Source of the DNA: Phlebotomus papatasi
Taxonomy: Eukaryota; Arthropoda; Insecta; Diptera; Psychodidae
Length of the DNA: 64,000 nt
Reading direction: 5' to 3'
Assembly: GCF_024763615.1 (NCBI RefSeq)
Contig: NC_077222.1
Location: 75,702,001-75,766,000, forward strand
This document shows positions 1 to 11,448 of this stretch, one piece after another. Each line of letters begins with the position of its first letter. The stretch's first letter is position 1. The notes below the pieces were generated by a model. The model did no database searches, had not been told where the DNA came from, and was given only the letters and a program-made list of their open reading frames with translations. The position numbers and the translations under genes are program-made.

Positions 1-316
1 ACTGTGATATGAATAGCCCATCCAAATCACATCACAACAGACGTACTTAACAACAAGTCCTTCGAATGAACTGTTCCAAACACCACAGTTGTTCTTGTGA
101 CTGTCTCCTTAGACCACTGAAGTCAGAGTGAGCTGCTCAGGAACAGATCCTCCTTTTTATACGTATGACAATTCAAAAGGGTCCTTGAATTTCTACCTGA
201 AAAACTAATTAGTTTCTCAACCAATGGGCATCACCCATTAAACTTCATATTAACCGTAATTACCTTCAAATTCAGAATCCTTCAATAAAATAATCATCAC
301 AAGATAGTAAGGAAAG

Positions 317-701
317 GTTATGCAGCAAACGGAACCCAGTGACGATTGCTTTTGACGTCATGTGAGCTACGTTTGCTGAATAAATTTTCCGAAGTCAAAA
401 ACTTGCTACAAGAGATGCAAAAGGAAAGGTTATTCAGCAAACATAACTCAGTGACGGTTGTTATTTGACGTCATATGAGCTAGGTTTTCTGAATAAACAT
501 TTCGAGATTTATTAAAAAAAAATACTACAGATGGAAAAGGAAAGGTTATTCAGCAAACATAACCCAGTGACAATTCTTTTGTGACGTCATATGAGCTAGG
601 ATTGCCGAATGAATTTTCCGAAGTCTAAAACCTATTGCTGGAGATGTCAACGGAGAGGTTATTCAGCAAACATAACCCTGTGACATTTGATTTTGACGTC
701 A
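317..701 (-). promoter_or_regulatory. CRE-palindrome enhancer-like block (unit 1 shown)
   Basis: Four subrepeats of 112-116 bp each contain the 8-bp palindrome TGACGTCA, the consensus full CRE/ATF site bound by bZIP factors of the CREB/ATF family. Spacing between sites here is 113, 116 and 112 bp. Many sites are followed by TATGAG, so a CATATG E-box overlaps the end of the CRE. Each subrepeat also has a foldback: TTATTCAGCAAAC at 430-442 faces GTTTTCTGAATAA at 484-496 across the CRE. The block lies upstream of the minus-strand TATA box, where an enhancer would sit. Occupancy by a bZIP factor is inference. Confidence 0.7.
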
Positions 702-709
702 CATATGAG

Positions 710-910
710 CTAAGTTTGTTGAACAAATTTTCCATGGCTAAAAAGGCGCTGTCGATGATATCCAGGGTAAATATTGAGCAAACTCACCCCAGTTATGGTT
801 GTTGAAAACATGACTAGAGGCTTGTTTACTGAATTTTTACACTTAACATATTTCGTCAATCTTTGTTTGTAAAATATTGTCGCATTCCGATCAAATTGTT
901 CAGAAAACAT
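710..910 (-). other. recurrent 66-codon ORF in the array spacer, probably not coding
   Basis: This frame starts MFSEQFDRN and ends GKFVQQ plus one residue, and recurs in nearly all units at the same place, between the poly(A) signal and the CRE block. Differences between units are mostly amino-acid changing (for example T/P, V/D, S/L, H/Q), with a few silent ones, and unit 11 has a nonsense codon. No counterpart is visible in the diverged older cassette. No domain, signal peptide or membrane segment is recognised. Its recurrence is explained by the tandem array. A second 63-codon frame in units 7, 10, 11, 13, 15 and 17 has the same status. Confidence 0.3.
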
Positions 911-1065
911 AACCCAGTAATGATTTTAGCACTTTTACATAAACTGAATTAGGTTTTCCTAAAATTATCATCTTACATAAATTGTATAAATGGATTTTGA
1001 TAAAAACTATGCCAACTGAAAAGCATTTTGTTTAGAACACAAGACAATCAATCAACATTTACTAA

Positions 1066-1249
1066 AAAACTAAATTTTATTTTATTGGTCTTAATTCCAG
1101 ACCGGTCATAAAGCACGACCACTGTGATATGAATAGCCCATCCAAATCACATCACAACAGACGTACTTAACAACAAGTCCTTCGAATGAACTGTTCCAAA
1201 CACCACAGTTGTTCTTGTGACTGTCTCCTTAGACCACTGAAGTCAGAGT
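1066..1249 (-). ncRNA. predicted short polyadenylated RNA, about 180 nt (unit 2 shown; one per unit)
   Basis: This segment lies between the predicted start at 1249 and tandem AATAAA hexamers at 1076-1086. It has no ORF above about a dozen codons. The part at 1092-1170 is matched closely by a copy at 30441-30525 whose surroundings have diverged, so this stretch is under constraint or was homogenised. Two small hairpins can be drawn: TGTGAT with ATCACA, and GGTC with GACC (GGTC with GGCC in the diverged copy, a U-A to U-G change). An 11-codon frame at 1106-1141 starts with ATG. I do not recognise the RNA; snRNA, tRNA, hammerhead and histone stem-loop motifs are absent. Transcription itself is predicted, not seen. 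Confidence 0.5.
1076..1086 (-). terminator. tandem poly(A) signal AATAAAATAAA (unit 2 shown)
   Basis: Two overlapping AATAAA hexamers on the minus strand lie about 165 nt downstream of the predicted start. The hexamer pair is preserved in most units; a few read TTTTAATGGTG next to it and one reads TTATTTGTG, and these keep at least one hexamer. Confidence 0.5.
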
Positions 1250-2239
1250 GAGCTGCTCAGGAACAGATCCTCCTTTTTATACGTACGACAATTCAAAAGG
1301 GTCCTTGAATTTCTACCTGAAAAACTAATTAGTTTCTCAACCAATGGGCATCACCCATTAAACTTCATATTAACCGTAATTACCTTCAAATTCAGAATCC
1401 TTCAATAAAATAATCATCACAAGATAGTAAGGAAAGGTTATGCAGCAAACGGAACCCAGTGACGATTGCTTTTGACGTCATGTGAGCTACGTTTGCTGAA
1501 TAAATTTTCCGAAGTCAAAAACTTGCTACAAGAGATGCAAAAGGAAAGGTTATTCAGCAAACATAACTCAGTGACGGTTGTTATTTGACGTCATATGAGC
1601 TAGGTTTTCTGAATAAACATTTCTAGATTTATTAAAAAAAATACTACAGATGGAAAAGGAAAGGTTATTCAGCAAACATAACCCAGTGACAATTCTTTTG
1701 TGACGTCATATGAGCTAGGATTGCCGAATGAATTTTCCGAAGTCTAAAACCTATTGCTGGAGATGTCAACGGAGAGGTTATTCAGCAAACATAACCCTGT
1801 GGCATTTGATTTTGACGTCACATATGAGCTAAGTTTGTTGAACAAATTTTCCATGGCTAAAAAGGCGCTGTCGATGATATCCAGGGTAAATATTGAGCAA
1901 ACTCACCCCAGTTATGGTTGTTAAAAACATGACTAGAGGCTTGTTTACTGAATTTTTACACTTAACATATTTCGTCAATCGTTGTTTGTAAAATATTGTC
2001 GCATTCCGATCAAATTGTTCAGAAAACATAACCCAGTAATGATTTTAGCACTTTTACATAAACTGAATTAGGTTTTCCGAAAATTATCATCTTACATAAA
2101 TTGTATAAATGGATTTTGATAAAAACTATGCCAACTGAAAAGCATTTTGTTTAGAACACAAGACAATCAATCAACATTTACTAAAAAACTAAATTTTATT
2201 TTATTGGTGTTAATTCCAGACCGGTCATAAAGCACGACC
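1121..2239 (-). repeat. array unit 2 (basic, 1119 bp)
   Basis: The unit has four CRE subrepeats. Its promoter (TATA 1272-1281) and the whole RNA segment down to the AATAAA signals near 1080 lie in the window, so it serves as the reference unit here. Confidence 0.95.
1246..1345 (-). promoter_or_regulatory. minus-strand RNA polymerase II-type core promoter (unit 2 shown)
   Basis: Read on the minus strand, the order is ATTGG (inverted CCAAT box, 1341-1345), CAGGTAG (1313-1319), TACGTATAAAAAGG (TATA box 1272-1281) and TCACTC (1246-1251), an arthropod-type initiator. The initiator A at 1249 lies 32 nt from the first T of the TATA box, which is canonical spacing. A TCAGTG just downstream is an alternative start. 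CAGGTAG is the heptamer bound by Zelda in Drosophila. It is kept in two diverged copies of this promoter (27058-27064, 30678-30684). The element occurs in every array unit at the same offset; only unit 3 has a damaged TATA. Confidence 0.72.
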
Positions 2240-3586
2240 ACTGTGATATGAATAGCCCATCCAAATCACATCACAACAGACGTACTTAACAACAAGTCCT
2301 TCGAATGAACTGTTCCAAACACCACAGTTGTTCTTGTGACTGTCTCCTTAGACCACTGAAGTCAGAGTGAGCTGCTCAGGAACAGATCCTCCTTTTTATG
2401 CGTACGACAATTCAAAAGGGTCCTTGAATTTCTACCTGAAAAACTAATTAGTTTCTCAACCAATGGGCATCACCCATTAAACTTCATATTAACCGTAATT
2501 ACCTTCAAATTCAGAATCCTTCAATAAAATAATCATCACAAGATAGTAAGGAAAGGTTATGCAGCAAACGGAACCCAGTGACGATTGCTTTTGACGTCAT
2601 GTGAGCTACGTTTGCTGAATAAATTTTCCGAAGTCAAAAACTTGCTACAAGAGATGCAAAAGGAAAGGTTATTCAGCAAACATAACTCAGTGACGGTTGT
2701 TATTTGACGTCATATGAGCTAGGTTTTCTGAATAAACATTTCTAGATTTATTAAAAAAAATACTACAGATGGAAAAGGAAAGGTTATTCAGCAAACATAA
2801 CCCAGTGACAATTCTTTTGTGACGTCATATGAGCTAGGATTGCCGAATGAATTTTCCGATGTCAAAAACTTGCTACAAGAGATGCAAAAGGAAAGGTTAT
2901 TCAGCAAACATAACTCAGTGACGGTTGTTATTTGACGTCATATGAGCTAGGTTTTCTGAATAAACATTTCTAGATTTATTAAAAAAAATACTACAGATGG
3001 AAAAGGAAAGGTTATTCAGCAAACATAACCCAGTGACAATTCTTTTGTGACGTCATATGAGCTAGGATTGCCGAATGAATTTTCCGAAGTCTAAAACCTA
3101 TTGCTGGAGATGTCAACGGAGAGGTTATTCAGCAAACATAACCCTGTGACGTTTGATTTTGACGTCACATATGAGCTAAGTTTGTTGAACAAATTTTCCA
3201 TGGTTAAAAAGGCGCTGTCGATGATATCCAGGGTAAATATTGAGCAAACTCACCCCAGTTATGGTTGTTAAAAACATGACTAGAGGCTTGTTTACTGAAT
3301 TTTTACACTTATCATATTTCGTCAATCGTTGTTTGTAAAATATTGTCGCATTCCGATCAAATTGTTCAGAAAACATAACCCAGTAATGATTTTAGCACTT
3401 TAACATAAACTGAATTAGGTTTTCCTAAAATTATCATCTTACATAAATTGTATAAATGGATTTTGATAAAAACTATGCCAACTGAAAAGCATTTTGTTTA
3501 GAACACAAGACAATCAATCAACATTTACTAAAAAACTAAATTTTATTTTATTGGTGTTAATTCCAGACCGGTCATAAAGCACGACC
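2240..3586 (-). repeat. array unit 3 (1347 bp, one extra CRE pair, damaged TATA)
   Basis: One extra 228-bp subrepeat pair gives six CRE subrepeats. Its TATA element at 2391-2400 reads CATAAAAAGG on the minus strand, a change I did not see in the other units. Confidence 0.93.
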
Positions 3587-4706
3587 ACTGTGATATGAAT
3601 AGCCCATCCAAATCACATCACAACAGACGTACTTAACAACAAGTCCTTCGAATGAACTGTTCCAAACACCACAGTTGTTCTTGTGACTGTCTCCTTAGAC
3701 CACTGAAGTCAGAGTGAGCTGCTCAGGAACAGATCCTCCTTTTTATACGTATGACAATTCAAAAGGGTCCTTGAATTTCTACCTGAAAAACTAATTAGTT
3801 TCTCAACCAATGGGCATCACCCATTAAACTTCATATTAACCGTAATTACCTTCAAATTCAGAATCCTTCAATAAAATAATCATCACAAGATAGTAAGGAA
3901 AGGTTATGCAGCAAACGGAACCCAGTGACGATTGCTTTTGACGTCATGTGAGCTACGTTTGCTGAATAAATTTTCCGAAGTCAAAAACTTGCTACAAGAG
4001 ATGCAAAAGGAAAGGTTATTCAGCAAACATAACTCAGTGACGGTTGTTATTTGACGTCATATGAGCTAGGTTTTCTGAATAAACATTTCGAGATTTATTA
4101 AAAAAAAATACTACAGATGGAAAAGGAAAGGTTATTCAGCAAACATAACCCAGTGACAATTCTTTTGTGACGTCATATGAGCTAGGATTGCCGAATGAAT
4201 TTTCCGAAGTCTAAAACCTATTGCTGGAGATGTCAACGGAGAGGTTATTCAGCAAACATAACCCTGTGACATTTGATTTTGACGTCACATATGAGCTAAG
4301 TTTGTTGAACAAATTTTCCATGGCTAAAAAGGCGCTGTCGATGATATCCAGGGTAAATATTGAGCAAACTCACCCCAGTTATGGTTGTTGAAAACATGAC
4401 TAGAGGCTTGTTTACTGAATTTTTACACTTATCATATTTCGTCAATCGTTGTTTGTAAAATATTGTCGCATTCCGATCAAATTGTTCAGAAAACATAACC
4501 CAGTAATGATTTTAGCACTTCTACATAAACTGAATTAGGTTTTCCGAAAATTATCATCTTACATAAATTGTATAAATGGATTTTGATAAAAACTATGCCA
4601 ACTGAAAAGCATTTTGTTTAGAACACAAGACAATTAATCAACATTTACTAAAAAACTAAATTTTATTTTATTGGTGTTAATTCCAGACCGGTCATAAAGC
4701 ACGACC
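3587..4706 (-). repeat. array unit 4 (basic, 1120 bp)
   Basis: The unit has four CRE subrepeats and TATA near 3738-3747, flanked by the ACGTATGAC variant shared with units 1 and 5. Confidence 0.93.
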
Positions 4707-5826
4707 ACTGTGATATGAATAGCCCATCCAAATCACATCACAACAGACGTACTTAACAACAAGTCCTTCGAATGAACTGTTCCAAACACCACAGTTGTTC
4801 TTGTGACTGTCTCCTTAGACCACTGAAGTCAGAGTGAGCTGCTCAGGAACAGATCCTCCTTTTTATACGTATGACAATTCAAAAGGGTCCTTGAATTTCT
4901 ACCTGAAAAACTAATTAGTTTCTCAACCAATGGGCATCACCCATTAAACTTCATATTAACCGTAATTACCTTCAAATTCAGAATCCTTCAATAAAATAAT
5001 CATCACAAGATAGTAAGGAAAGGTTATGCAGCAAACGGAACCCAGTGACGATTGCTTTTGACGTCATGTGAGCTACGTTTGCTGAATAAATTTTCCGAAG
5101 TCAAAAACTTGCTACAAGAGATGCAAAAGGAAAGGTTATTCAGCAAACATAACTCAGTGACGGTTGTTATTTGACGTCATATGAGCTAGGTTTTCTGAAT
5201 AAACATTTCGAGATTTATTAAAAAAAAATACTACAGATGGAAAAGGAAAGGTTATTCAGCAAACATAACCCAGTGACAATTCTTTTGTGACGTCATATGA
5301 GCTAGGATTGCCGAATGAATTTTCCGAAGTCTAAAACCTATTGCTGGAGATGTCAACGGAGAGGTTATTCAGCAAACATAACCCTGTGACATTTGATTTT
5401 GACGTCACATATGAGCTAAGTTTGTTGAACAAATTTTCCATGGCTAAAAAGGCGCTGTCGATGATATCCAGGGTAAATATTGAGCAAACTCACCCCAGTT
5501 ATGGTTGTTGAAAACATGACTAGAGGCTTGTTTACTGAATTTTTACACTTAACATATTTCGTCAATCTTTGTTTGTAAAATATTGTCGCATTCCGATCAA
5601 ATTGTTCAGAAAACATAACCCAGTAATGATTTTAGCACTTTTACATAAACTGAATTAGGTTTTCCTAAAATTATCATCTTACATAAATTGTATAAATGGA
5701 TTTTGATAAAAACTATGCCAACTGAAAAGCATTTTGTTTAGAACACAAGACAATCAATCAACATTTACTAAAAAACTAAATTTTATTTTAATGGTGTTAA
5801 TTCCAGACCGGTCATAAAGCACGACC
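4707..5826 (-). repeat. array unit 5 (basic, 1120 bp)
   Basis: This unit is nearly identical to unit 1 by eye, including the ACGTATGAC promoter variant and the TTTTCCTAAAATTATC spacer variant. That suggests a recent exchange or duplication between them. Confidence 0.93.
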
Positions 5827-7403
5827 ACTGTGATATGAATAGCCCATCCAAATCACATCACAACAGACGTACTTAACAACAAGTCCTTCGAATGAACTGT
5901 TCCAAACACCACAGTTGTTCTTGTGACTGTCTCCTTAGACCACTGAAGTCAGAGTGAGCTACTCAGGAACAGATCCTCCTTTTTATACGTACGACAATTC
6001 AAAAGGGTCCTTGAATTTCTACCTGAAAAACTAATTAGTTTCTCAACCAATGGGCATCACCCATTAAACTTCATATTAACCGTAATTACCTTCAAATTCA
6101 GAATCCTTCAATAAAATAATCATCACAAGATAGTAAGGAAAGGTTATGCAGCAAACGGAACCCAGTGACGATTGCTTTTGACGTCATGTGAGCTACGTTT
6201 GCTGAATAAATTTTCCGAAGTCAAAAACTTGCTACAAGAGATGCAAAAGGAAAGGTTATTCAGCAAACATAACCCAGTGACGGTTGTTATTTGACGTCAT
6301 ATGAGCTAGGTTTTCTGAATAAACATTTCGAGATTTATTAAAAAAAATACTACAGATGGAAAGGAAAGGTTATTCAGCAAACATAACCCAGTGACAATTC
6401 TTTTGTGACGTCATATGAGCTAGGATTGCCGAATGAATTTTCCGATGTCAAAAACTTGCTACAAGAGATGCAAAAGGAAAGGTTATTCAGCAAACATAAC
6501 TCAGTGACGGTTGTTATTTGACGTCATATGAGCTAGGTTTTCTGCATAAACATTTCGAGATTTATTAAAAAAAAAATACTACAGATGGAAAAGGAAAGGT
6601 TATTCAGCAAACATAACCCAGTGACAATTCTTTTGTGACGTCATATGAGCTAGGATTGCCGAATGAATTTTCCGAAGTCAAAAACTTGCTACAAGAGATG
6701 CAAAAGGAAAGGTTATTCAGCAAACATAACTCAGTGACGGTTGTTATTTGACGTCATATGAGCTAGGTTTTCTGAATAAACATTTCGAGATTTATTAAAA
6801 AAAAATACTACAGATGGAAAAGGAAAGGTTATTCAGCAAACATAACCCAGTGACAATTCTTTTGTGACGTCATATGAGCTAGGATTGCCGAATGAATTTT
6901 CCGAAGTCTAAAACCTATTGCTGGAGATGTCAACGGAGAGGTTATTCAGCAAACATAACCCTGTGACATTTGATTTTGACGTCACATATGAGCTAAGTTT
7001 GTTGAACAAATTTTCCTTGGCTAAAAAGGCGCTGTCGATGATATCCGGGGTAAATATTGAGCAAACTCACCCCAGTTATGGTTGTTAAAAACATGACTAG
7101 AGGCTTGTTTACTGAATTTTTACACTTAACATATTTCGTCAATCTTTGTTTGTAAAATATTGGCGCATTCCGATCAAATTGTTCAGAAAACATAACCCAG
7201 TAATGATTTTAGCACTTTTACATAAACTGAATTAGGTTTTCCTAAAATTATCATCTTACATAAATTGTATAAATGGATTTTGATAAAAACTATGCCAACT
7301 GAAAAGCATTTTGTTTAGAACACAAGACAATCAATCAACATTTACTAAAAAACTAAATTTTATTTTATTGGTGTTAATTCCAGACCGGTCATAAAGCACG
7401 ACC
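5827..7403 (-). repeat. array unit 6 (1577 bp, two extra CRE pairs)
   Basis: The unit has eight CRE subrepeats. The GAGCTACTCAGG variant downstream of TATA is shared with units 12 and 14. Confidence 0.93.
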
Positions 7404-9209
7404 ACTGTGATATGAATAGCCCATCCAAATCACATCACAACAGACGTACTTAACAACAAGTCCTTCGAATGAACTGTTCCAAACACCACAGTTGTTCTTG
7501 TGACTGTCTCCTTAGACCACTGAAGTCAGAGTGAGCTGCTCAGGAACAGATCCTCCTTTTTATACGTACGACAATTCAAAAGGGTCCTTGAATTTCTACC
7601 TGAAAAACTAATTAGTTTCTCAACCAATGGGCATCACCCATTAAACTTCATATTACCCATAATTACCTTCAAATTCAGAATCCTTCAATAAAATAATCAT
7701 CACAAGATAGTAAGGAAAGGTTATGCAGCAAACGGAACCCAGTGACAATTCTTTTGTGACGTCATGTGAGCTACGTTTGCTGAATAAATTTTCCGAAGTC
7801 AAAAACTTGCTACAAGAGATGCAAAAGGAAAGGTTATTCAGCAAACATAACCCAGTGACGGTTGTTATTTGACGTCATATGAGCTAGGTTTTCTGAATAA
7901 ACATTTCGAGATTTATTAAAAAAAAAAACTACAGATGGAAAAGGAAAGGTTATTCAGCAAACATAACCCAGTGACAATTGTTTTGTGACGTCATATGAGC
8001 TAGGATTGTCGAATGAATTTTCCGATGTCAAAAACTTGCTACAAGAGATGCAAAAGGAAAGGTTATTCAGCAAACATAACCCAGTGACGGTTGTTATTTG
8101 ACGTCATATGAGCTAGGTTTTCTGAATAAACATTTCGAGATTTATTAAAAAATTATTACAGATGGAAAAGGAAAGGTTATTCAGCAAACATAACCCAGTG
8201 ACAATTCTTTTGTGACGTCATATGAGCTAGGATTGCCGAATGAATTTTCCGATGTCAAAAACTTGCTACAAGAGATGCAAAAGGAAAGGTTATTCAGCAA
8301 ACATAACCCAGTGACGGTTGTTATTTGACGTCATATGAGCTAGGTTTTCTGAATAAACATTTCGAAATTTATAAAAAAAAATTACTACAGATGGAAAAGG
8401 AAAGGTTATTCAGCAAACATAACCCAGTGACAATTCTTTTGTGACGTCATATGAGCTAGGATTGCCGAATGAATTTTCCGATGTCAAAAACTTGCTACAA
8501 GAGATGCAAAAGGAAAGGTTATTCAGCAAACATAACCCAGTGACGGTTGTTATTTGACGTCATATGAGCTAGGTTTTCTGAATAAACATTTCGAGATTTA
8601 TTAAAAAAAACTACTACAGATGGAAAAGGAAAGGTTATTCAGCAAACATAACCCAGTGACAATTCTTTTGTGACGTCATATGAGCTAGGATTGCCGAATG
8701 AATTTTCCGAAGTCTAAAACCAATTGCTTGAGATGTCAACGGAGAGGTTATTCAGCAAACATAACCCTGTGACATTTGATTTTGACGTCACATATGAGCT
8801 AAGTTTGTTGAACAAATTTTCCATGGCTAAAAAGGCGCTGTCGATGATATCCAGGGTAAATATTGAGCAAACTCACCCCAGTTATGGTTGTTAAAAACAT
8901 GACTAGAGGTTTGTTTACTGAATTTTTACACTTATCATATTTCGTCAATCGTTGTTTGTAAAATATTGTCGCATTCCGATCAAATTGTTCAGAAAACATA
9001 ACCCAGTAATGATTTTAGCACTTTTACATAAACTGAATTAGGTTTTCCTAAAATTATCATCTTACATAAATTGTATAAATGGATTTTGATAAAAACTATG
9101 CCAACTGAAAAGCATTTTGTTTAGAACACAAGACAATCAATCAACATTTACTAAAAAACTAAATTTTATTTTATTGGTGTTAATTCTAGACCGGTCATAA
9201 AGCACGACC
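7404..9209 (-). repeat. array unit 7 (1806 bp, three extra CRE pairs)
   Basis: The unit has ten CRE subrepeats. It carries the ATATTACCCATAATT variant upstream of the first subrepeat, shared with units 10, 11, 13, 15 and 17. In this variant the first CRE subrepeat has the C-type core (GACAATTCTTTTGTGACGTCA), which looks like a gene-conversion tract. Confidence 0.93.
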
Positions 9210-10329
9210 ACTGTGATATGAATAGCCCATCCAAATCACATCACAACAGACGTACTTAACAACAAGTCCTTCGAATGAACTGTTCCAAACACCACAGTTG
9301 TTCTTGTGACTGTCTCCTTAGACCACTGAAGTCAGAGTGAGCTGCTCAGGAACAGATCCTCCTTTTTATACGTACGACAATTCAAAAGGGTCCTTGAATT
9401 TCTACCTGAAAAACTAATTAGTTTCTCAACCAATGGGCATCACCCATTAAACTTCATATTAACCGTAATTACCTTCAAATTCAGAATCCTTCAATAAAAT
9501 AATCATCACAAGATAGTAAGGAAAGGTTATCCAGCAAACGGAACCCAGTGATGATTGCTTTTGACGTCATGTGAGCTACGTTTGCTGAATAAATTTTCCG
9601 AAGTCAAAAACTTGCTACAAGAGATGCAAAAGGAAAGGTTATTCAGCAAACATAACCCAGTGACGGTTGTTATTTGACGTCATATGAGCTAGGTTTTCTG
9701 AATAAACATTTCGAGATTTATTAAAAAAAACTACTACAGATGGAAAAGGAAAGGTTATTCAGCAAACATAACCCAGTGACAATTCTTTTGTGACGTCATA
9801 TGAGCTAGGATTGCCGAATGAATTTTCCGAAGTCTAAAACCTATTGCTGGAGATGTCAACGGAGAGGTTATTCAGCAAACATAACCCTGTGACATTTGAT
9901 TTTGACGTCACATATGAGCTAAGTTTGTTGAACAAATTTTCCATGGCTAAAAAGGCGCTGTCGATGATATCCAGGGTAAATATTGAGCAAACTCACCCCA
10001 GTTATGGTTGTTAAAAACATGACTAGAGGTTTGTTTACTGAATTTTTACACTTATCATATTTCGTCAATCGTTGTTTGTAAAATATTGTCGCATTCCGAT
10101 CAAATTGTTCAGAAAACATAACCCAGTAATGATTTTAGCACTTCTACATAAACTGAATTAGGTTTTCCGAAAATTATCATCTTACATAAATTGTATAAAT
10201 GGATTTTGATAAAAACTATGCCAACTGAAAAGCATTTTGTTTAGAACACAAGACAATCAATCAACATTTACTAAAAAACTAAATTTTATTTTATTTGTGT
10301 TAATTCCAGACCGGTCATAAAGCACGACC
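9210..10329 (-). repeat. array unit 8 (basic, 1120 bp)
   Basis: The unit has four CRE subrepeats. The first starts GGTTATCCAGCAAACGG with GATGATTGC, a variant shared only with unit 9. Confidence 0.93.
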
Positions 10330-11448
10330 ACTGTGATATGAATAGCCCATCCAAATCACATCACAACAGACGTACTTAACAACAAGTCCTTCGAATGAAC
10401 TGTTCCAAACACCACAGTTGTTCTTGTGACTGTCTCCTTAGACCACTGAAGTCAGAGTGAGCTGCTCAGGAACAGATCCTCCTTTTTATACGTACGACAA
10501 TTCAAAAGGGTCCTTGAATTTCTACCTGAAAAACTAATTAGTGTCTCAACCAATGGGCATCACCCATTAAACTTCATATTAACCGTAATTACCTTCAAAT
10601 TCAGAATCCTTCAAAAAAATAATCATCACAAGATAGTAAGAAAAGGTTATCCAGCAAACGGAACCCAGTGATGATTGCTTTTGACGTCATGTGAGCTACG
10701 TTTGCTGAATAAATTTTCCGAAGTCAAAAACTTGCTACAAGAGATGCAAAAGGAAAGGTTATTCAGCAAACATAACCCAGTGACGGTTGTTATTTGACGT
10801 CATATGAGCTAGGTTTTCTGAATAAACATTTCGAGATTTATTAAAAAAAATACTACAGATGGAAAAGGAAAGGTTATTCAGCAAACATAACCCAGTGACA
10901 ATTCTTTTGTGACGTCATATGAGCTAGGATTGCCGAATGAATTTTCCGAAGTCTAAAACCTATTGCTGGAGATGTCAACGGAGAGGTTATTCAGCAAACA
11001 TAACCCTGTGACATTTGATTTTGACGTCACATATGAGCTAAGTTTGTTGAACAAATTTTCCATGGCTAAAAAGGCGCTGTCGATGATATCCAGGGTAAAT
11101 ATTGAGCAAACTCACCCCAGTTATGGTTGTTAAAAACATGACTAGAGGCTTGTTTACTGAATTTTTACACTTAACATATTTCGTCAATCTTTGTTTGTAA
11201 AATATTGGCGCATTCCGATCAAATTGTTCAGAAAACATAACCCAGTAATGATTTTAGCACCTTTACATAAACTGAATTAGGTTTTCCGAAAATTATCATC
11301 TTACATAAATTGTATAAATGGATTTCGATAAAAACTATGCCAACTGAAAAGCATTTTGTTTAGAACACAAGACAATCAATCAACATTTACTAAAAAACTA
11401 AATTTTATTTTATTGGTGTTAATTCCAGACCGGTCATAAAGCACGACC
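10330..11448 (-). repeat. array unit 9 (basic, 1119 bp)
   Basis: The unit has four CRE subrepeats and shares the TATCCAGCAAACGG variant with unit 8, as expected for a recent neighbour duplication. The spacer variants GGATTTCGAT and AGCACCTTTAC are shared with units 12 and 14. Confidence 0.93.

Larger units (their letters stand above)
1..1120 (-). repeat. array unit 1 (basic, 1120 bp)
   Basis: The unit has TATA at 152-161 and four TGACGTCA sites at 353-360, 466-473, 582-589 and 694-701. Its RNA segment runs out of the left edge of the window. Confidence 0.95.

Noticed and set aside
7653..7844. 63-codon minus-strand ORF recurring in units 7, 10, 11, 13, 15 and 17
   Set aside because: It overlaps the CRE block and upstream promoter region and exists only where the first subrepeat carries the C-type core; a by-product of repeat homogenisation.
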